In this document: positions 18,482-27,776 of the stretch, piece after piece
Layout: each line of letters starts with the position of its first letter
How positions within the stretch are numbered: the stretch's first letter is position 1
Source of the DNA: Corallochytrium limacisporum
Taxonomy: Eukaryota; Opisthokonta
Direction: 5' to 3'
DNA: 42,574 nt
Assembly (NCBI GenBank): GCA_002811645.1
Contig: PDIP01000039.1
Location: 246,259-288,832, forward strand
Notes under the pieces: model-generated
The model's database searches: none
What the model was told of the DNA's origin: nothing
The model's input: the letters and a program-made list of their open reading frames with translations, nothing else
Program-made: the position numbers and the translations under genes

Positions 18482-18670
18482 TCAGTGCCAGATCTTGTAG
18501 CCCACGTTCTGCTCGCTGGCGACTTGGCTGCGAAACTCAGGCTGAGGCATGCCGTGCTGCGCATTGAACTCAGCCCACTGCCTCTCAGCAGCAGCCTGCT
18601 GACGGTTCATGAGCTGGATAGCACCAATGCCCATACCGACGGCAACGAAGGGGTAGATGTACTGCTGCAT
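18482..18670 (-). CDS. small single-TM protein, probably mitochondrial
   Basis: This 62-residue protein opens with one hydrophobic segment (YIYPFVAVGMGIGAIQLM, residues 4-21), followed by a basic and Gln-rich amphipathic stretch (NRQQAAAERQWAEFNAQHG) and a polar tail ending KIWH. Size and layout resemble the small accessory subunits of inner-membrane respiratory complexes or ATP synthase, but I cannot name a family. The ATG at 18670 is the only start. Support for coding comes from a clean frame with biased composition, from gene-like flanks, and from its convergence with the neighbouring gene. Confidence 0.65.
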   Translation of the reverse strand: MQQYIYPFVAVGMGIGAIQLMNRQQAAAERQWAEFNAQHGMPQPEFRSQVASEQNVGYKIWH

Positions 18671-21008
18671 GGTTGTTTTGTTTGATGTAGCTTGTAAAAG
18701 GCTGTAAGGTTATTGAAACAGGTGTAGTCGTTAAACTAATGAAATGTTACTTGATTGACGGCACCTAGGTCTGACCAAGAGAGCCGGATCCGCTACCCCT
18801 TAAATACCCGTCCGTGTCACGTTTAAGCTTCCGATTTCCCGTAACTGTGCATCAAGATATCACGGCAAAGTAAACCTTCTTCTGTTGTGCAAGAGCATGC
18901 GTGCTAGTGGTGTTTGCACGAGATCTCTCAACAGTTCTTCTGTGTCACTTTTGCAGAAAACAACATGCACGCTCAGTCGCCTTTCGGATCTCTTTCCCCC
19001 CTAACGCTATAGGCCCCACCCACCCACTATAGAGTGGATTGGGAACTCAGAAGGCCGGCGAGACAATGCGAAAGAAAAGGGTACGTTTTCCCGTGTGGGC
19101 GCTGTTGCACATATTTCTTGCACTCCCTGTTGCTTTGCTTCCGTCAACTCGTAGGATTACCGTCTTGCAAAATTTTCTCCTTTACTTTAGGGCGGAAATT
19201 CTCCGGACGGCGGGCTGCGCATCATCCCGGAAGAAGTATTTTCAGTTTCTTGTTTTCCCGCACGCTGCCCCCGGTTTACATTGACGGCAAAGGTGACAAA
19301 ATCTCCTGACATCTACTACACCTCCATTTTCCAGATCCGATCTCTGTGCAACACCCAATGTATGATGAATCTATGCTCGAGATGTGATGATTCCGCCATT
19401 CTTCACCATCCACAGAAAACCCACTGCTGTGCAGTGCGGGCGGACGAGAGAAGGAAGCCCCTCCTGTCAAACAAATTTCCTCCTTCTTTCCCCCATTCTC
19501 GTCCCCGACGCTTCCCAGGTCCTCGTGTCCCCGTCCACGTTTCACTCTTACTGATCCATACTGAAAGTATTGATGCTGATCTCTTTATCCAAATATGGAA
19601 CAAGCGAACGTGACAGGATCAGAGAAAATTTTCTAGGTTAAACCAGCATGAAGGAACCGCAAATTGTTGCAATTTTTGTCTACTGAATATTGTGGAATCT
19701 TTCTGTGAGGGTTTTCTGAGAGACATGTATTCTTGGCTGTCAAAGTTATCTGATCTTTGGCCACATACCGAATGGACAGACAAATCACGACTTCTTTTCT
19801 TCATGGAAGCATTCAGAGGATCTACTGAAAGGAGTCTCCAGCCACAGTCATACAGCTTAGTAAACAGCGAAATGTGGAAGAGTCAGTGAATGGTAGCGAG
19901 ATGACCTTGCTGCTCACAGTGTTCTATAACCGGGACTTTCAGTGCAGTCCCCGTCATCAAGGGAAAAGGCTGGGCCGCAATGGCGGCGAGTTTGCCGCAT
20001 TGACAGATATTGGTGAACTGAAATTCATATAGGTTTAAGTTTGCTCGCAGTCTCATCTGAAGCATGCTTCATCGACCATGCCGTCTAAATGATTATACAG
20101 TATATTGGATACTACACACGGGAAGTACGACAATCCTATGTGAACAGACTAAGGGTATTCTCATGACTAGCTGGTCCACTACCGCAAACAACCAGTTAGT
20201 CAATGGACAATCAAATTTTTTATCCCCCAAGCGGAGAAATTTTCTTGGTCTAACCTAGAAGTGGCGTGATCCAATTTGATCGAATCTCGGAACTGAGGAT
20301 CAGGAGTTTGATCCTACGCTTCTGGTTGGTTGGAAGGGATGGTCCCGAAGCCTATCAAGAGGAACATCCTCGGCACACTACAATTGTGCAGTTTGAGTTC
20401 TCGTGGTATCACAGCATGGTCTTTTACATTACTTACCTTAGTGGTTACAAAATCATACGAGATGGCATGGTGATGGATATGATATCCGTGGGATTGCTGG
20501 GACTCAGTACAAACTGGCAGCAATCCAACTTCCCACCACCCGTCCCGAAAAGGGACATGCATCATCAAAAGTAAGCTTCCAATGAAACCCGGTAATAGAA
20601 ACTTCTAGAATCGATACCGAAGCCTTTCTGGTGAAAATTGACATGTTGAATGTGCTTCCCGGGGGGGTCCATTTACAAGTACGTCTTGAAGCCAATCTGG
20701 CGTGCTCAATTGATCCCCTGTTCTACTACATTCCTATTGTGAATCAAGGAGTACGGAGAAGAGTGCCGGAAGAATCGCACCATACTGGAAATGTAGTGTA
20801 CAATAACTCATGAATGACCGTGATCTGCGTAACGACGCTCCAGCAGCACATCAGATCGCACGAACAAGATTGTATCACTGCTGTGCGACGAGATTTCGGG
20901 CAAATCCCCTGGTTGCCGTAGATGCAACAAAGCGATCACAGGGCAAAGCATCCCCTAAGACTCGCTGGAGAAGACAGAACTACTAGATCTTACAATTTCA
21001 CCCAATAC
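18671..21008. other. 2.3-kb gene-poor region
   Basis: No gene is recognised. A 72-codon frame at 19066-19284 starts with a signal-peptide-like stretch (MRKKRVRFPVWALLHIFLAL) but does not continue into a known protein. A partly overlapping Cys-rich frame runs to 19613. Two related short sequences occur at 19622-19644 and 20234-20255. A 7-bp-stem hairpin lies near 20297-20316. The upstream region of the small one-TM gene (18671-18850) is included. Confidence 0.45.
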
Positions 21009-21518
21009 TCATTGGCACAGCAGATATGGACTGTAGCCACAGATCTTCTCCCGTAGCGTAAAGTCGACCATTTCGAATGCTGCTCCGTAGACTTCGTGCG
21101 CGAGAATGATAGTCAGTCCAAATACAACAACCTCGACGTACAGGGGACGGTATCGCTTCAGCCCCGCGGTCGACTCAACGTCGACATTGACGTAGTAAAT
21201 GGTCATTGTGTAACAATAGAATGCGCACCCGACCAGTATACTGATAAATCCAGCAGTGACCTCCTTTCCATCAAGGATGCTAGAGAACTTGAAGGAACTT
21301 CGAGAAGTTATAGGAGTCGTCTTCTGAGTAGGCAATGCCAACAAGACGTAAATAGCTACAGTGGTGAGTATGGCACCCAGGATCAGAGTCCGAAGCATCT
21401 GTTTGCGGTATACACGAATCTGTTCCTCGTTTGCGCGGTAGAAGAGATCATTCCTGTCATAGTCTGAACGAGACACTTCTTTCATTCCTTTTCTTAAGAT
21501 TGCTGGCAGACCCTCCAT
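21009..21518 (-). CDS. unknown protein with three membrane segments
   Basis: The 169-residue product has a charged N-terminal arm (residues 1-40), then three hydrophobic segments: about 43-66 (LILGAILTTVAIYVLLALP), about 88-110 (GFISILVGCAFYCYTMTIYY) and about 126-148 (YVEVVVFGLTIILAHEVYGA). It ends in a short Cys-containing tail (EKICGYSPYLLCQ). I do not recognise the family. The ATG at 21518 is the first in frame, and the composition is convincingly that of a membrane protein. A strong E2F-like site lies about 255-270 bp upstream. Confidence 0.7.
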   Translation of the reverse strand: MEGLPAILRKGMKEVSRSDYDRNDLFYRANEEQIRVYRKQMLRTLILGAILTTVAIYVLLALPTQKTTPITSRSSFKFSSILDGKEVTAGFISILVGCAFYCYTMTIYYVNVDVESTAGLKRYRPLYVEVVVFGLTIILAHEVYGAAFEMVDFTLREKICGYSPYLLCQ

Positions 21519-21915
21519 ATTGTTTAGCAGCAGAGTCAGAGTTGTTTTCGCACACTTGTTTGGATTCTCAGCACATATACATATATTTGTAGAGTCTCTT
21601 GTTTAAACAAAGCTTCTCACCTGACAGAGTGATCAACACAGATCAGTAGTCTCTTAACAAAGCTACAACTCATGTGCAACAATATTGTAGTAGCTCCATG
21701 AATACGTGCAGGATGTGGTCATGTTGTGATAGGCATCCAACAAAAATGCCATACGGCCAACCCCCACCTCTTTTCGCCGGCGCCAAAAGTTTACAATTCG
21801 TCCGGCTAGCGTGGAGGGGATTCCAATTTATGACCAGTCCGGGGCCTCCTGTGCGGGTTCGGTTTAGATGTAAAGGATGTTGTTCTTACCAGAAAACTGG
21901 AAGCCAAGTACCGTC
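21519..21915. promoter_or_regulatory. upstream region of the three-TM gene
   Basis: A 397-bp gap between two leftward genes. It contains an E2F-like near-palindrome at 21771-21788. No coding region is seen. Confidence 0.45.
21771..21789. promoter_or_regulatory. E2F-like near-palindrome
   Basis: TTTTCGCCGGCGCCAAAAG contains GGCGCCAAAA, the reverse of TTTTGGCGCC, an E2F consensus. The two halves are almost symmetric. It lies upstream of the leftward three-TM gene. Confidence 0.5.
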
Positions 21916-22503
21916 TTAGTTGTTCTCCTCGTTCAAAAGAAGTTTTAGGTCCTCGTCCATCTCGTCAATCATGTATGCTAACCTCTTGAGTTTTTTCGAC
22001 TCTTCCGTCTTTAAGCGATCGAGGTTTGCACTCAGTGCGTCTCGCTCTTGGGACTTGGCCAGTACCTCCTTGTTGATTCTGTTCAGGTTAACGCCCAAGT
22101 CTTGCAAGGTACGGATGGAAGTGGCCAGGGTCCTGAGAACCACCGAGCGACAGCCAAGACTTGCTTTCGCTGCTGAAACGGATTTTCTAGTGTACATCAA
22201 GTGGCGAACCAATTTCAGTAACTCCTGAGGTCTTATTTTCGGCAGCCACTGCTTGGACAGCAAAGCGCGTTCACGCTCCTGACATTTCTGTTTCAACATG
22301 GCGCGCCGATATTGAATCACATTATGTTGAAAGCGTATGGTCTCAGTCTCTTGGCTGACCTTGGTGAGCCTGCCCTGGAGGTTTGTAAGCGATTCACAGC
22401 TTGTGACCATGTCCTCAAGACGAGCACGATGGGCATGAACGACTTCGAGAATATGGCTTTTGGCCTCACTCTCATGTTTGCTGAGACCATCATTTAGATC
22501 CAT
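21916..22503 (-). CDS. coiled-coil protein, unknown
   Basis: Almost all of this 195-residue product (from the ATG at 22503) is predicted alpha-helix with heptad-like spacing and many Lys/Arg/Glu/Leu residues. The helices (about 5-95 and 130-195) are broken by a basic region with KIRPQELLKLVRHLMYTRKS. No family is recognised. A second short helical frame ends only 5-8 bp upstream (22512-22646). It may be the first exon of the same gene: a ~50-nt intron with a CTGAC branch-like site and the acceptor AACAG just before this ATG would join them in frame. Proteins of this size and shape are common among kinetochore, centrosome and vesicle-tethering subunits, which is no more than a hint. Confidence 0.6.
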   Translation of the reverse strand: MDLNDGLSKHESEAKSHILEVVHAHRARLEDMVTSCESLTNLQGRLTKVSQETETIRFQHNVIQYRRAMLKQKCQERERALLSKQWLPKIRPQELLKLVRHLMYTRKSVSAAKASLGCRSVVLRTLATSIRTLQDLGVNLNRINKEVLAKSQERDALSANLDRLKTEESKKLKRLAYMIDEMDEDLKLLLNEENN

Positions 22504-22511
22504 CACTGTTC

Positions 22512-22646
22512 TTATTCCTGGTCAGAACTCCACTTCTTGACGAATTCACATACACCACACACAGTTTGCAACCTACGCTTCCTATATTCCTCCTGCTGTC
22601 CTTCCGCAGCCTTACGGAGGTCCCATAACACATTCATAATGGACAT
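22512..22646 (-). CDS. short helical ORF, possible 5' exon of the coiled-coil gene
   Basis: This 44-codon frame from the ATG at 22646 (open further upstream without an ATG) encodes MSIMNVLWDLRKAAEGQQEE followed by YRKRRLQTVCGVCEFVKKW. The charged helical character is like the adjacent coiled-coil ORF. It is too short to call alone. A splice from a donor near 22563-22569 (GTGTATG or GTATGT) to the AACAG at 22506-22510 is the alternative. The composition looks coding rather than random. Confidence 0.35.
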   Translation of the reverse strand: MSIMNVLWDLRKAAEGQQEEYRKRRLQTVCGVCEFVKKWSSDQE

Positions 22647-22887
22647 CGGATACGATTGCGATAGTGGATCCTGATCTGGAAGGCCCAAACTCGGCTTGGA
22701 TGGACTTTGCTTTACTCTTTGATTACGAAACAAACTCCTTCCATAACTGTGTTCGTTGTATCTGACGAATGTGTTTATCCGTACCGCGCTGATACCATGA
22801 GACTCATTTGAGACCCGCACCCGGGGTCCGGTCCAGGAAGACTACGGGAACGGTCGGGAGGGGCGGGGGAGGGTTTCTTGCCCTAGG

Positions 22888-24942
22888 TTACGATTGTCCT
22901 TCAGCAGGCAAACGCCGGAACAACAGATGCCATAGGTGTCTGACACATGCCGTGTAAACCTCTGCCTTGACCAGATAGTGCCGATTATCGATAGTGGCAT
23001 CATCCCGCGGAGCCGTCACCGTGAAGACGTCCCAGAGACTGATCGCTGGGCCCGATCGTGAGGAGACTCTTTGAGTGTTCTTCCTTTCTGTGAACTCCGA
23101 GAGCACGTCCAAGCTACGGCGCAAAAGCATGGCACTGAGGAGGTGATTTTGCGCACGAATCCGCTGCGGACTACGACATCGCCAAGGCGTGCCGTCAACG
23201 TCAGTCAAGCCCCGAAACTGAGTGCTGGCCACGTTTCGAACAATGAGCTGTGTCTTAGGCCAGGATTCTGTGATCCTAAGAAGGTGCCGCACCATAGGTC
23301 CGTAGCTGTCAAGGAGGTCGTTGCGGTCCGTCATATGCAGTCCTAGTGCTACAATCAGATGGTGTATCGGTAAGTTCGTCTTCGAGACATTTGTCACAGT
23401 TTGCTCAGATACGGGAGCATGGGCATATCCTTTCGACGTCAACGCTTTTAGCAAACGGTGGAAGTCATCTCGGTAGAGCTCTAGATACGGTTCCGGTCCC
23501 CCTGCGTAGTGTCTCTTCCCGGTGTAGTTGAGAAACAGAAAGTAATAGTTAGTGATTTTCTTTTCACGGCACTGCATTATGAATCCCATCGAGCTACCTT
23601 GATCGTCTCCCATCAGTGTTCGACCCATGTCGATGTCATCCTCCCAGTCCTGGCCTGTGTCATACCAGATTGATTGGGTTACTTGGCAGCCAGTCACGAC
23701 CAACCATTCCGGCACGTCATTGGTCGTGGTCTCCTCATTGCCTGAGTCCGGATGCTCCAGGATGGTGCGCAGCAGCCGCGTGAAGAGCTGACGATCAATG
23801 CTATCTCCCAGCCAAGCGACTACCACATCTTCTTGAGATCCGTAGCCGTCGTCAGGGGCCAAATCGTTAAATTTGGTTAGCAGTGGGGCCGGAGCGATCG
23901 GTTCCGCCCCAGCGAAATTAGTCGAAATCCAGCGCAGGGTTCCGGCAGCAGCGCTCCTCCGTGACCACAGTCCCTGCTGTGTCCCGGCCCAGCTGCCGGT
24001 CCGCGGATGCATGGTCAACCCAACGGCACTGTTGATCGACAGCTGCCGATCCCTGTCGGGCGACTCATGTTCGCGAGCATTCCGTCCGGTCAGCACCACG
24101 GGTAATCCCGCGACCTGGTCCCAAACCATACGAAGCGGCTGTTCCGCATCACAATGGCTACGCCAGCCGCAGGTTAACCCGACTAGATGCACATCCATGT
24201 GCCACTCCAGAGGAATTTCATCTGATTCACCGGACAGAATTAGCGCATGGTTTCTCAGTTCCTGCAGGCCCACGATGGCGTATGTACCATTACCATAGTC
24301 CTGCGTCCTTGGAACCAAAATGGAGGGATCTTGGTCTCCGGTTCCCACTTTGACGTCAAAGTCAGCTCCACCAAAATTGATCGGGGGTTGAAATTTGCCT
24401 TTGACTTTCTCGGACACAAGCCGATCATCGACAGTAGTAAGAATATACAGTTTCTGTTCCTTTCCGTTAGGCATGAACAGTGGTAGACGACCCCGGGGCA
24501 CCTCGATACGATCTGGTTGTGTACTTAATGAAAATGACAGAACATCTTTCGTACGCAAATTTCTGTTACTACAATCCTCGTCACAGACGAGCCGGTGAGC
24601 TTTGGCCACCTTTTCTCCAACCTCGTCCATGTACTCATCGGGATTCTCCCTTACTTTTGGGCAGACGCCCAAACACATCGTCGCTGACGGGCCACCAAAG
24701 TCTATTTCTCCCAGAGCGGGGCAATGGAGAATTTCATGCGCACGGATTGTTTCCTGTTCAGCCCAGTACCGCTGTTCCGATCCCCGCGGCAGCTCTGCTA
24801 TTGGTATTCCGTCGGAATCTAGTGATACGTCTGTCAAGTTCGAGAAGCTTATGATATACAGCAGTGCCATGCCCGCTGCAAGAACTACGGGCAAGAGAAA
24901 CTTGTACCGAATGGCAGGCCCCATAGTTGGTCTCGTTTTCAT
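22888..24942 (-). CDS. type II membrane SGNH/PC-esterase-like protein (NXPE-like)
   Basis: The 684-residue product begins with a signal anchor (residues about 12-32, YKFLLPVVLAAGMALLYIIS). The rest would be luminal or extracellular and has several Cys. The C-terminal part resembles the PC-esterase/NXPE branch of SGNH hydrolases: VVVAWLGDSIDRQLF near residue 375 (GDS serine block), LIVALGLHMTD near 525, and WDVFTVTAPRDDATIDNRHY near 645 with the D-x-x-H pair. The middle part (about 160-260), including YGNGTYAIVGLQEL, is compatible with the filamin-like domain that precedes the esterase in NXPE proteins, but that is weak. A role in acylating or deacylating glycans in the secretory pathway is inferred. 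The ATG at 24942 starts just before the anchor. Confidence 0.62.
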   Translation of the reverse strand: MKTRPTMGPAIRYKFLLPVVLAAGMALLYIISFSNLTDVSLDSDGIPIAELPRGSEQRYWAEQETIRAHEILHCPALGEIDFGGPSATMCLGVCPKVRENPDEYMDEVGEKVAKAHRLVCDEDCSNRNLRTKDVLSFSLSTQPDRIEVPRGRLPLFMPNGKEQKLYILTTVDDRLVSEKVKGKFQPPINFGGADFDVKVGTGDQDPSILVPRTQDYGNGTYAIVGLQELRNHALILSGESDEIPLEWHMDVHLVGLTCGWRSHCDAEQPLRMVWDQVAGLPVVLTGRNAREHESPDRDRQLSINSAVGLTMHPRTGSWAGTQQGLWSRRSAAAGTLRWISTNFAGAEPIAPAPLLTKFNDLAPDDGYGSQEDVVVAWLGDSIDRQLFTRLLRTILEHPDSGNEETTTNDVPEWLVVTGCQVTQSIWYDTGQDWEDDIDMGRTLMGDDQGSSMGFIMQCREKKITNYYFLFLNYTGKRHYAGGPEPYLELYRDDFHRLLKALTSKGYAHAPVSEQTVTNVSKTNLPIHHLIVALGLHMTDRNDLLDSYGPMVRHLLRITESWPKTQLIVRNVASTQFRGLTDVDGTPWRCRSPQRIRAQNHLLSAMLLRRSLDVLSEFTERKNTQRVSSRSGPAISLWDVFTVTAPRDDATIDNRHYLVKAEVYTACVRHLWHLLFRRLPAEGQS

Positions 24943-25280
24943 TCACTTGGTTACTCCCCTACATGGCTGAATTGAATTGAAATGGACTGCTACTATCGGT
25001 CCTGTCCTATACTAGATTTCGAATGGAATTGGCATTTGCATTCTGTTCATCAGCGATGGAAACCAAAATCTTTGCCTGCATTAGCATCCAATTATACCTT
25101 GCGACGGCCGTCTTGTCCTCGTCAAACTTTTTCTAAGAATTCGGCGCGTCTTCGGGTGCTCTGGTGGCACTCACCCTCCCCTCCCCAGGGCGACAGCAAG
25201 GCGCACCTTGGTGGAGGAGGGTCACCGACCATGAAGTATACAAATGCTTAAATTGATTGCCATTCTAGTTCTCTATAGAT
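24943..25280. other. intergenic region between two leftward genes
   Basis: A 338-bp gap. It holds the upstream region of the PC-esterase-like gene and the 3' flank of the topoisomerase gene. No coding region is seen. Confidence 0.5.
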
Positions 25281-27776
25281 TTACTGTTCTGATGCGATCT
25301 CCTCCGGCCGGTGCACATCGTCACTGCCGCTGTCGAAGTCATTGCCATCAATCCCAGCCTCTGTGACTCCTTTCTCCGCGTGTCTGAGCAGTGTGAGTGT
25401 GCCTTCGTTACGACTGGAGTTGGTGTTACTATTCAAAGATGTGACTGCACTTTCTGCGGTAGTTGATGCGATCTTGCGTCTCGGTTTCTGTACAAAACTG
25501 AATGGTTCGGCCTCGCAGGCCAAGACAGCCCAAGAGTATTTCTCTCGTGCCGTCTTCGGCCAGACTTTGTGTGGGTCGACGCGACATTTCTTGGCCCATG
25601 TCACTGTGATGCGAGGATCAATGTAGTTCATGACCGACGTGGATAGAGTGTAATCCTTAAGCATCAAACGCCTTTGCAGACGTTTTTTAAGACGTGACAT
25701 GCGGGTCATCTCCGTGTCACGTCGCCTCTGTACCTTTCTCAGCTCAGATGTCAAGCGCTTTAGCTGTTTCTTGAACTCCTTCTCGGCCTTCGCATCTTCG
25801 TTTGTACAAGACTCTTTCAGTGCATCCAAATTCTTCGCCACACGGTTGATTTCACGCTCCCATTGCTTTCCTTTCTGTTCTAGGTCTGCAAGCTTTGCCT
25901 CTAGTTTGGCAGTTGCAGCCTCGTAGCCGTCACCGACAGTCTTGCGATGGTTGCAGAACTCTGCAACAGCCAAGTTTGCACGTTCGTAGGCCCTGCCAAA
26001 GGCCTCCTGGCGTTCCGCAAGTTTTTGTTTGTCATCGACTTCCTCTTTCACCTTCTCCTGCAGACACGCTTCAAAGATCAGACTGGCGTTCATCGTTCGG
26101 AATGTCTTGCTGGAGAAAGCAGTCTCGTTCTTGCTTGTCTTGAGTAGTCCAGCCAGCCAATAATTTAGATTCGCACTACTCACGGTGCCGAAGAGATCTC
26201 CTTGGCCTGAGCTGTCCTCGTTGAGGGACAGTTGGCGCACATCCGCTGCCACTTGGGCAATGTACTCCGGTACAGCCACGTTGCGGTCAAACTCAACACT
26301 GTCCTTACCAAGGAACTTCAGTCGAATGGTACATCGTTCACTTCCATTATCACGTAAGGACACTGTCATATGCTCAGCACGGAACGTCGTGACACCAACT
26401 GTGTCGGCTTCATCATCGGATTTGGTGTTGCCAGCCCGGAGGGCAAGGTGATCGATGAGATAAAGTGCCAATGCTCGCTCCGCAACCCACCTTCCTTCCG
26501 CAAGACGTGGGTCTTCGGGTTTAAGAGTGCTAAGTGGTACCCTAGCAAGCGCTTTCAATTCTTTTAAGTACGCCCGCTGAATCCTCTTACGGTGCTGGGC
26601 CAGCCAGCGTGCAGTGTTGAATTTGTCGATATCTCGGGATCCACCAATAGAGCTGGATTGTGAAAGAAAGACATACTTGTGTTCTTCGTTGATGGGATCA
26701 CGCCAACGGGCCGTCCAGATCTTCCTTGGGTCACAAAGAACATCAGCCCAGGCAGATTTCGGTTGGTCGCAAATATATTCCACAGCCGTGATTTTCTGCT
26801 GCCATCGCAGTTGGGATCGATCCTCCAGTGGGGGCAAAGGAGAGTCAGAGGACTCCTCGTGTTTCCGGATGCGCTGCAGGGCAAAGTCACGATACGCTTC
26901 CCAGTCAAACGGCACAGCATACCCAGGGCAAGGGATGGATACAGGGCCTGTGCTCTCAAAGCCCGTGTCCGTCTCGGCAAGATCGTCGATTTTTGGTCGC
27001 ACCATATATCCAATGTTCATGGTGACATCCTTGGGATGCTTTCGTGTCTTGATGGACCCCGCTTTAGGGTGTTCTCCACGGCCCATAAACAGCCCTGGAG
27101 GCTCTATGGCCACTTGTCGCAGAGGTTCCATTCGAGTGTCAATGATACTGAAGGCATGACGGTTCTTTTGGATCTTCATATGGAGCTGCTTCCACTCCCT
27201 CAGCTGCTTTCGCTCCAACCGAACTTTCTTCTTGATTTCTTCTTCGGTCAGACACGGCTCTACTGTCCGGATTCTGGCCTCAATTTTGTCCCCAGTAATT
27301 CTTTGTGCTTGACGATTGTCCAAAATGTACTGGTAAAGTCGTGAAAAGTCGCACTTGTCAAAGTCCTGGATTGTTGCTTTCTCCGCATCAGTCATGCATT
27401 TTTGCCTCCAATCATTAAAGAAGTTGGTCCGGAAGATCTCTGTATGTGCACGAGGATTTTTCCACACCGCGCCGTACCAAAAAGCCGCTTCTTCTGCTGC
27501 TGGTGACAACGCCATCAATTCTCCGTCATAAACTAAGCTGATCTCTTTTCGTAGACTCTCAGGAAGCGGCCGATAGGGCCTCGGGAACAGAGGGCCAATA
27601 TGATGCAACGAATGCCAAAATTGCTGTTCATTCTGTTCTTTCCTTAGCGATGGCAAAGAATTAAATCTACGCTTAGTGCGTAGACTGTCCCAACCACTAT
27701 CTAAGGTTCTATTCCCTATGCCGTTGTGACGGAATCGCAGCGAGAAGCATTTTGCAGAACTAAGTCGCAAGCTCAT
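25281..27776 (-). CDS. DNA topoisomerase IB, probably mitochondrial
   Basis: This 831-residue type IB topoisomerase relaxes supercoils through a 3'-phosphotyrosyl nick. All catalytic elements are present: ALRAGNTK (first Arg), RLKFLGKDSVEFDR (Lys), SSKTFRTMNAS (second Arg), CNHRK (His) and STSVMNYIDPRITVTWAKK with nucleophile Tyr718. A charged coiled-coil linker (about 590-690) separates the core from the C-terminal domain. The start has no long charged nuclear domain. It begins MSLRLSSAKCFSLRFRHNG and stays Arg/Ser-rich without acidic residues for ~25 positions, a typical mitochondrial presequence. The core (HHIGPLFPRPYRPLPESL) follows within about 55 residues. The sequence is divergent from nuclear TOP1, so I infer a dedicated mitochondrial enzyme, with the nuclear copy elsewhere. 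Confidence 0.9.
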   Translation of the reverse strand: MSLRLSSAKCFSLRFRHNGIGNRTLDSGWDSLRTKRRFNSLPSLRKEQNEQQFWHSLHHIGPLFPRPYRPLPESLRKEISLVYDGELMALSPAAEEAAFWYGAVWKNPRAHTEIFRTNFFNDWRQKCMTDAEKATIQDFDKCDFSRLYQYILDNRQAQRITGDKIEARIRTVEPCLTEEEIKKKVRLERKQLREWKQLHMKIQKNRHAFSIIDTRMEPLRQVAIEPPGLFMGRGEHPKAGSIKTRKHPKDVTMNIGYMVRPKIDDLAETDTGFESTGPVSIPCPGYAVPFDWEAYRDFALQRIRKHEESSDSPLPPLEDRSQLRWQQKITAVEYICDQPKSAWADVLCDPRKIWTARWRDPINEEHKYVFLSQSSSIGGSRDIDKFNTARWLAQHRKRIQRAYLKELKALARVPLSTLKPEDPRLAEGRWVAERALALYLIDHLALRAGNTKSDDEADTVGVTTFRAEHMTVSLRDNGSERCTIRLKFLGKDSVEFDRNVAVPEYIAQVAADVRQLSLNEDSSGQGDLFGTVSSANLNYWLAGLLKTSKNETAFSSKTFRTMNASLIFEACLQEKVKEEVDDKQKLAERQEAFGRAYERANLAVAEFCNHRKTVGDGYEAATAKLEAKLADLEQKGKQWEREINRVAKNLDALKESCTNEDAKAEKEFKKQLKRLTSELRKVQRRRDTEMTRMSRLKKRLQRRLMLKDYTLSTSVMNYIDPRITVTWAKKCRVDPHKVWPKTAREKYSWAVLACEAEPFSFVQKPRRKIASTTAESAVTSLNSNTNSSRNEGTLTLLRHAEKGVTEAGIDGNDFDSGSDDVHRPEEIASEQ

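Noticed and set aside
19066-19284. Signal-peptide-like 72-codon frame
   Set aside because: No recognisable mature protein; attempted splices to the downstream Cys-rich frame do not keep phase.
20297-20316. Hairpin AGGATCA/TGATCCT, considered as a tRNA arm
   Set aside because: Seven-bp stem with a 6-base loop; neighbouring arms and acceptor stem are missing.
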